Shown: positions 61,512 through 64,000 of the stretch, piece after piece
Numbering within the stretch: position 1 is the stretch's first letter
How the letters are laid out: the number at the start of each line of letters is the position of its first letter
NCBI RefSeq assembly: GCF_003664185.1
Contig: NZ_RCCS01000005.1
Span: 248,001 to 312,000, forward strand
DNA length: 64,000 nucleotides
DNA from: Tenacibaculum discolor
GTDB lineage: Bacteria > Bacteroidota > Bacteroidia > Flavobacteriales > Flavobacteriaceae
Direction of reading: 5' to 3'
Translations under genes and position numbers: made by a program
The notes under the pieces: generated by a model
What the model was told of the DNA's origin: nothing
Databases searched by the model: none
Seen by the model: only the letters and a program-made list of their open reading frames with translations

Positions 61512-61544
61512 AAAAAAACCGACATTATTAATGTCGGTTTTTTT
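61512..61544. terminator. Bidirectional terminator, sigma operon and rimK
   Basis: AAAAAAACCGACATTA-T-TAATGTCGGTTTTTTT, a 16-bp stem between converging transcripts; it touches the rimK stop codon. Confidence 0.9.
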
Positions 61545-62416
61545 TAAGCACTTCTTTCTACGTAGCGTATAATACTTTTTGCTACATCTTTCCCAGTAGC
61601 TTTTTCTATACCTTCTAAACCAGGAGAAGAATTAACTTCTAAAATTAATGGACCTCTATCTGATTGTAACATATCTACACCAGCGATACCTAATTTCATG
61701 GCTTTTACAGCTTTTAAAGCAGCGTTTTCTTCTTCATCAGTTAATTCTATAATTTCTGAAGTTCCTCCTCTATGTAAGTTTGATCTAAACTCTCCTTCCT
61801 TTCCTTGACGCTTCATAGCTCCAACAACAACTCCATCTACTACAAAAACACGGATATCTGCTCCTTTAGCTTCTTTGATATACTCCTGAACAATTACACG
61901 TGCTTGTAAGCCATTAAAAGCCTCTATAACAGATTCAGCTGCTTTTTTGGTTTCAGCTAACACAACACCTAAACCTTGTGTTCCTTCTAAAAGCTTAACA
62001 ATCAAAGGAGCACCACCAACTTTTTTAATAATTTCAGAGGTGTCTTTTGAGTAATTAGTAAAAACGGTTTTTGGTAGCCCTAAATTCGCTCTAGAGAGTA
62101 CTTGTAAGCTACTCAGCTTATCCCTAGATCTAACTAAGGCTTGAGATTCTACTGCAGAAAATACTTTCATCATTTCGAATTGACGTACAACAGCAGTACC
62201 ATAAAAAGTAACTGAAGCACCAATACGTGGAATAATAGCATCAACATCGGTTATTAGCTCATGATTGTATACTATAGCAGGCTTCTTTTTTTCAATTATA
62301 AGATCACATTTGGTATGATCTAATACGACCATTTCATGACCTCTTTTTTCGCCAGCTTCTACTAAGCGTTTGGTTGAATATAATTTTGAGTTTCTAGAAA
62401 GAACAACAATTTTCAT
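61544..62416 (-). CDS. rimK: RimK-type ATP-grasp ligase (ribosomal protein S6 glutamate ligase-like)
   Basis: 290 residues. ATP-grasp fold: [40 protein letters not shown] and the metal-binding [14 protein letters not shown]. RimK adds glutamate residues to the C-terminus of ribosomal protein S6. It follows the small protease gene by 3 nt in an operon, the common pairing in this phylum, which may link modification and trimming. Confidence 0.9.
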   Translation of the reverse strand: MKIVVLSRNSKLYSTKRLVEAGEKRGHEMVVLDHTKCDLIIEKKKPAIVYNHELITDVDAIIPRIGASVTFYGTAVVRQFEMMKVFSAVESQALVRSRDKLSSLQVLSRANLGLPKTVFTNYSKDTSEIIKKVGGAPLIVKLLEGTQGLGVVLAETKKAAESVIEAFNGLQARVIVQEYIKEAKGADIRVFVVDGVVVGAMKRQGKEGEFRSNLHRGGTSEIIELTDEEENAALKAVKAMKLGIAGVDMLQSDRGPLILEVNSSPGLEGIEKATGKDVAKSIIRYVERSA

Positions 62417-62419
62417 TTT

Positions 62420-62833
62420 TTATATTTCTTTTGAAGTGATGTTTTTTTGTGAAACATCCACAATAAATTTTTTGTTTAAAAATTTTCTACCAATTAATAC
62501 AGGGTAATTCATTTTACCTCTATCTGATAACGATAACTTTATTTTATATTTTTTACCATAAAAAACAGCAGATGTGGAAACAACATATCTTTTTTGTTTT
62601 TTTCCATTTGAGCTTCTTATGCTTTTAACTTTATACTTTGTTGTATGGAGCAATTTATTGTTATATTTTTCTGTTTTTGGGCACAATAATATAAACTCTA
62701 ATACACCATCCTTTTCTTCAATATGTTTGCAATGTATTGCAGAAGTATAGGCTCCTGTATCAATTTTTACTGGTAAATCTTCTATTTCCCAGTTTAAAAA
62801 GGATATTTTTTCAATCCTTCCAATTAGTCTCAT
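62420..62833 (-). CDS. RimB/RimK-associated retropepsin-like protease
   Basis: 137 residues. VKIDTGAYTSAIHCKHI has the aspartic-protease D-T-G-A motif of the RimK-associated family (often annotated ATP-dependent zinc protease); YPVLIGRKFLNKKFIVDVSQ is the conserved C-terminus. Probably trims or processes the RimK-modified substrate. First gene of the operon with rimK. Confidence 0.8.
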   Translation of the reverse strand: MRLIGRIEKISFLNWEIEDLPVKIDTGAYTSAIHCKHIEEKDGVLEFILLCPKTEKYNNKLLHTTKYKVKSIRSSNGKKQKRYVVSTSAVFYGKKYKIKLSLSDRGKMNYPVLIGRKFLNKKFIVDVSQKNITSKEI

Positions 62834-62913
62834 TCTTTTAAAAATTAAGGAGGGCGAATTACTTACTATTTTTTCAAATACACAATACTTGTTGTTAATT
62901 TTTGAAAATAAAA

Positions 62914-62937
62914 AAACCAGCGTGAAAACGCTGGTTT
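62914..62937 (-). terminator. Terminator of the M13 peptidase gene
   Basis: AAACCAGCG-TGAAAA-CGCTGGTTT with a U-run on the minus strand, 26 nt past the stop. Confidence 0.9.
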
Positions 62938-62962
62938 AAAGGTACTTATTTTTTAGCTGAAT

Positions 62963-64000
62963 TTACCAAATTCTTACACGATCTTCTGGTTTTAAGTACA
63001 TTTTATCACCTTCTTTAACATCAAATGCTTCATAGAAAGCATCTACGTTTTTAAGAGGCATATAAGCTCTATACTGCCCTGGAGCATGAGGGTTTGTCAT
63101 GATTAAGTTTTTCAATGCTTCATCACGCATTTTAGTTCTCCAAATAGTTCCCCAAGAAAGGAAGAAACGTTGTTCAGGTGTAAATCCATCAATGTTTTCA
63201 GGACGACCATTCTTTTCTAAGAAAATTTGTAATCCTTCATAAGCAGCTTGCACACCACCTAAGTCACCGATATTTTCACCTAACGTAAATTCACCGTTTA
63301 AGTTCATGCTATCAATAGCAACGATATCGCTATATTGCTTGATTAATTTACTTCCAGCTTCTTTGAATTTTTCAGAATCTTGTTCTGTCCACCAGTTTTT
63401 TAAGTTTCCGTCACCATCAAAACGAGCACCAGAATCATCAAAACTATGAGAAATTTCGTGACCAATAACAGCTCCAATTCCTCCATAATTTACAGCTTCA
63501 TCAGCTTTGTAGTTATAGAAAGGAGGTTGTAAAATTGCTGCTGGGAATACGATTTCATTGTTTACAGGGTTAAAGTAAGCGTTTACTGTTTGAGGAGACA
63601 TTCCCCATTCAGTTCTATCCACTTCTTTACCTAACTTAGCCATATCTTTTTCAAAGTTCCATTTACGAACGTTTACAGCATTGTCAAAATATGTACCACC
63701 TTCATCTAATCCTTTAACAAGTAAAGCTGAGTAGTCTTTCCATTTATCAGGGTATGCAATTTTAACAGTTAATTTGTGTAATTTTTCTAAAGCTTTTTCT
63801 TTAGTTTCAGCACTCATCCAAGGTAATTGCGCAATACGTTTTTCAAAACCTAACATTACGTTATCAATCATTTCCTTAGCTTTTTGCTTCGCTTCAGGTG
63901 GAAACTTTTCATCTACATATAATTTACCTAAAGCCTCACCAATAGCTCCATTTAAGTTTGCTAAAGCACGCTCGTTTCTTGGGCGTTGTTGTTTAGCACC
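62963..64000 (-). CDS. M13 family metallopeptidase (3' part, cut by window edge)
   Basis: 346 C-terminal residues, open to the window edge; the frame continues past the methionine at 63871 (GAIGEALGKLYVDEKFPPEA upstream), so it is the C-terminal half of a longer M13 (neprilysin/PepO) enzyme. Zinc site GAVIGHEISHSFDDSG (HExxH) with ENIGDLGG as third ligand, and the terminal NPHAPGQYRAYMPLKNVDAF, EAFDV block with the substrate arginine. Probably a secreted lipoprotein by family habit, which cannot be seen here. Confidence 0.92.
   Translation of the reverse strand, partial: GAKQQRPRNERALANLNGAIGEALGKLYVDEKFPPEAKQKAKEMIDNVMLGFEKRIAQLPWMSAETKEKALEKLHKLTVKIAYPDKWKDYSALLVKGLDEGGTYFDNAVNVRKWNFEKDMAKLGKEVDRTEWGMSPQTVNAYFNPVNNEIVFPAAILQPPFYNYKADEAVNYGGIGAVIGHEISHSFDDSGARFDGDGNLKNWWTEQDSEKFKEAGSKLIKQYSDIVAIDSMNLNGEFTLGENIGDLGGVQAAYEGLQIFLEKNGRPENIDGFTPEQRFFLSWGTIWRTKMRDEALKNLIMTNPHAPGQYRAYMPLKNVDAFYEAFDVKEGDKMYLKPEDRVRIW

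Overview
The window is AT-rich and reads as a chromosome segment of a marine-type member of the Bacteroidetes, family Flavobacteriaceae. A Tenacibaculum-like genus is my guess and was not tested. Supporting signs are flavobacterial promoter boxes (TAnnTTTG), weak or absent Shine-Dalgarno sequences, signal peptides ending in SQ or AQ, DUF4175, GIN-domain and YHS proteins, GH92 lipoproteins and a rimK/protease pair. Most of it is housekeeping DNA with compact accessory patches. No rRNA, tRNA, CRISPR array or complete insertion sequence was seen.

Layout. 1-2.4 kb: 5' part of mfd (minus strand, TTG start). 2.4-8.0 kb: accessory patch with an orphan membrane protein, a translationally coupled pair (nucleotidyltransferase-like protein plus unknown partner), an array of at least seven palindromic repeats with a GIY-YIG nuclease gene in the loop of one copy, a TTGTACA palindrome cluster and a cupin/JmjC-type oxygenase. 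8.4-11.1 kb: TerB-like protein, small beta-barrel, gltX. 11.2-13.3 kb: a family of four tandem 50-77-residue double-glycine-leader, cysteine-rich peptide genes (one killed by a nonsense codon), each with its own terminator and three sharing one upstream element; only one has usually been long enough to be noticed. 13.5-20.1 kb: DUF4175, ybeY, mnmG and a methyltransferase, with three GTTCCAC/GTGGAAC palindromes resembling parS. 20.3-26.6 kb: DoxX, SPFH, YbjQ, tatA, GIN, rnr, lipid kinase. 26.58-27.28 kb: a 700-bp non-coding, very AT-rich stretch with DnaA-box-like 9-mers, a candidate oriC, then rpiB, elaA, a pseudouridine synthase, recA, dut, gpsA, an MFS transporter, glpD and two YHS proteins.

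37.7-41.2 kb: PLP racemase/aldolase-fold enzyme, sugar-lactone oxidase and LuxE-like ligase. 41.3-43.6 kb: lipoprotein, sigma factor (apparently non-ATG start) and an anti-sigma/beta-barrel protein. 43.6-51.8 kb: isoaspartyl peptidase, ALDH7-type dehydrogenase, ankyrin protein, HhH protein, GH92 glycosidase, cyclase, TauE permease. 51.8-53.7 kb: a type II restriction-modification system whose methyltransferase carries a fused MerR-like helix-turn-helix and sits behind a 10-bp-period direct repeat. 53.8-64.0 kb: AlbA_2 protein, SDR, lipoproteins, FAD oxidoreductase, Gre-like protein, ABC ATPase, a second sigma-factor operon, rimK with its protease partner, and the 3' part of an M13 metallopeptidase gene.

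The most interesting items are the cysteine-rich peptide cassette cluster, the GIY-YIG-in-palindrome element, the oriC/parS candidates, the self-regulated R-M system and the unknown gene pair at 3.0-4.5 kb.
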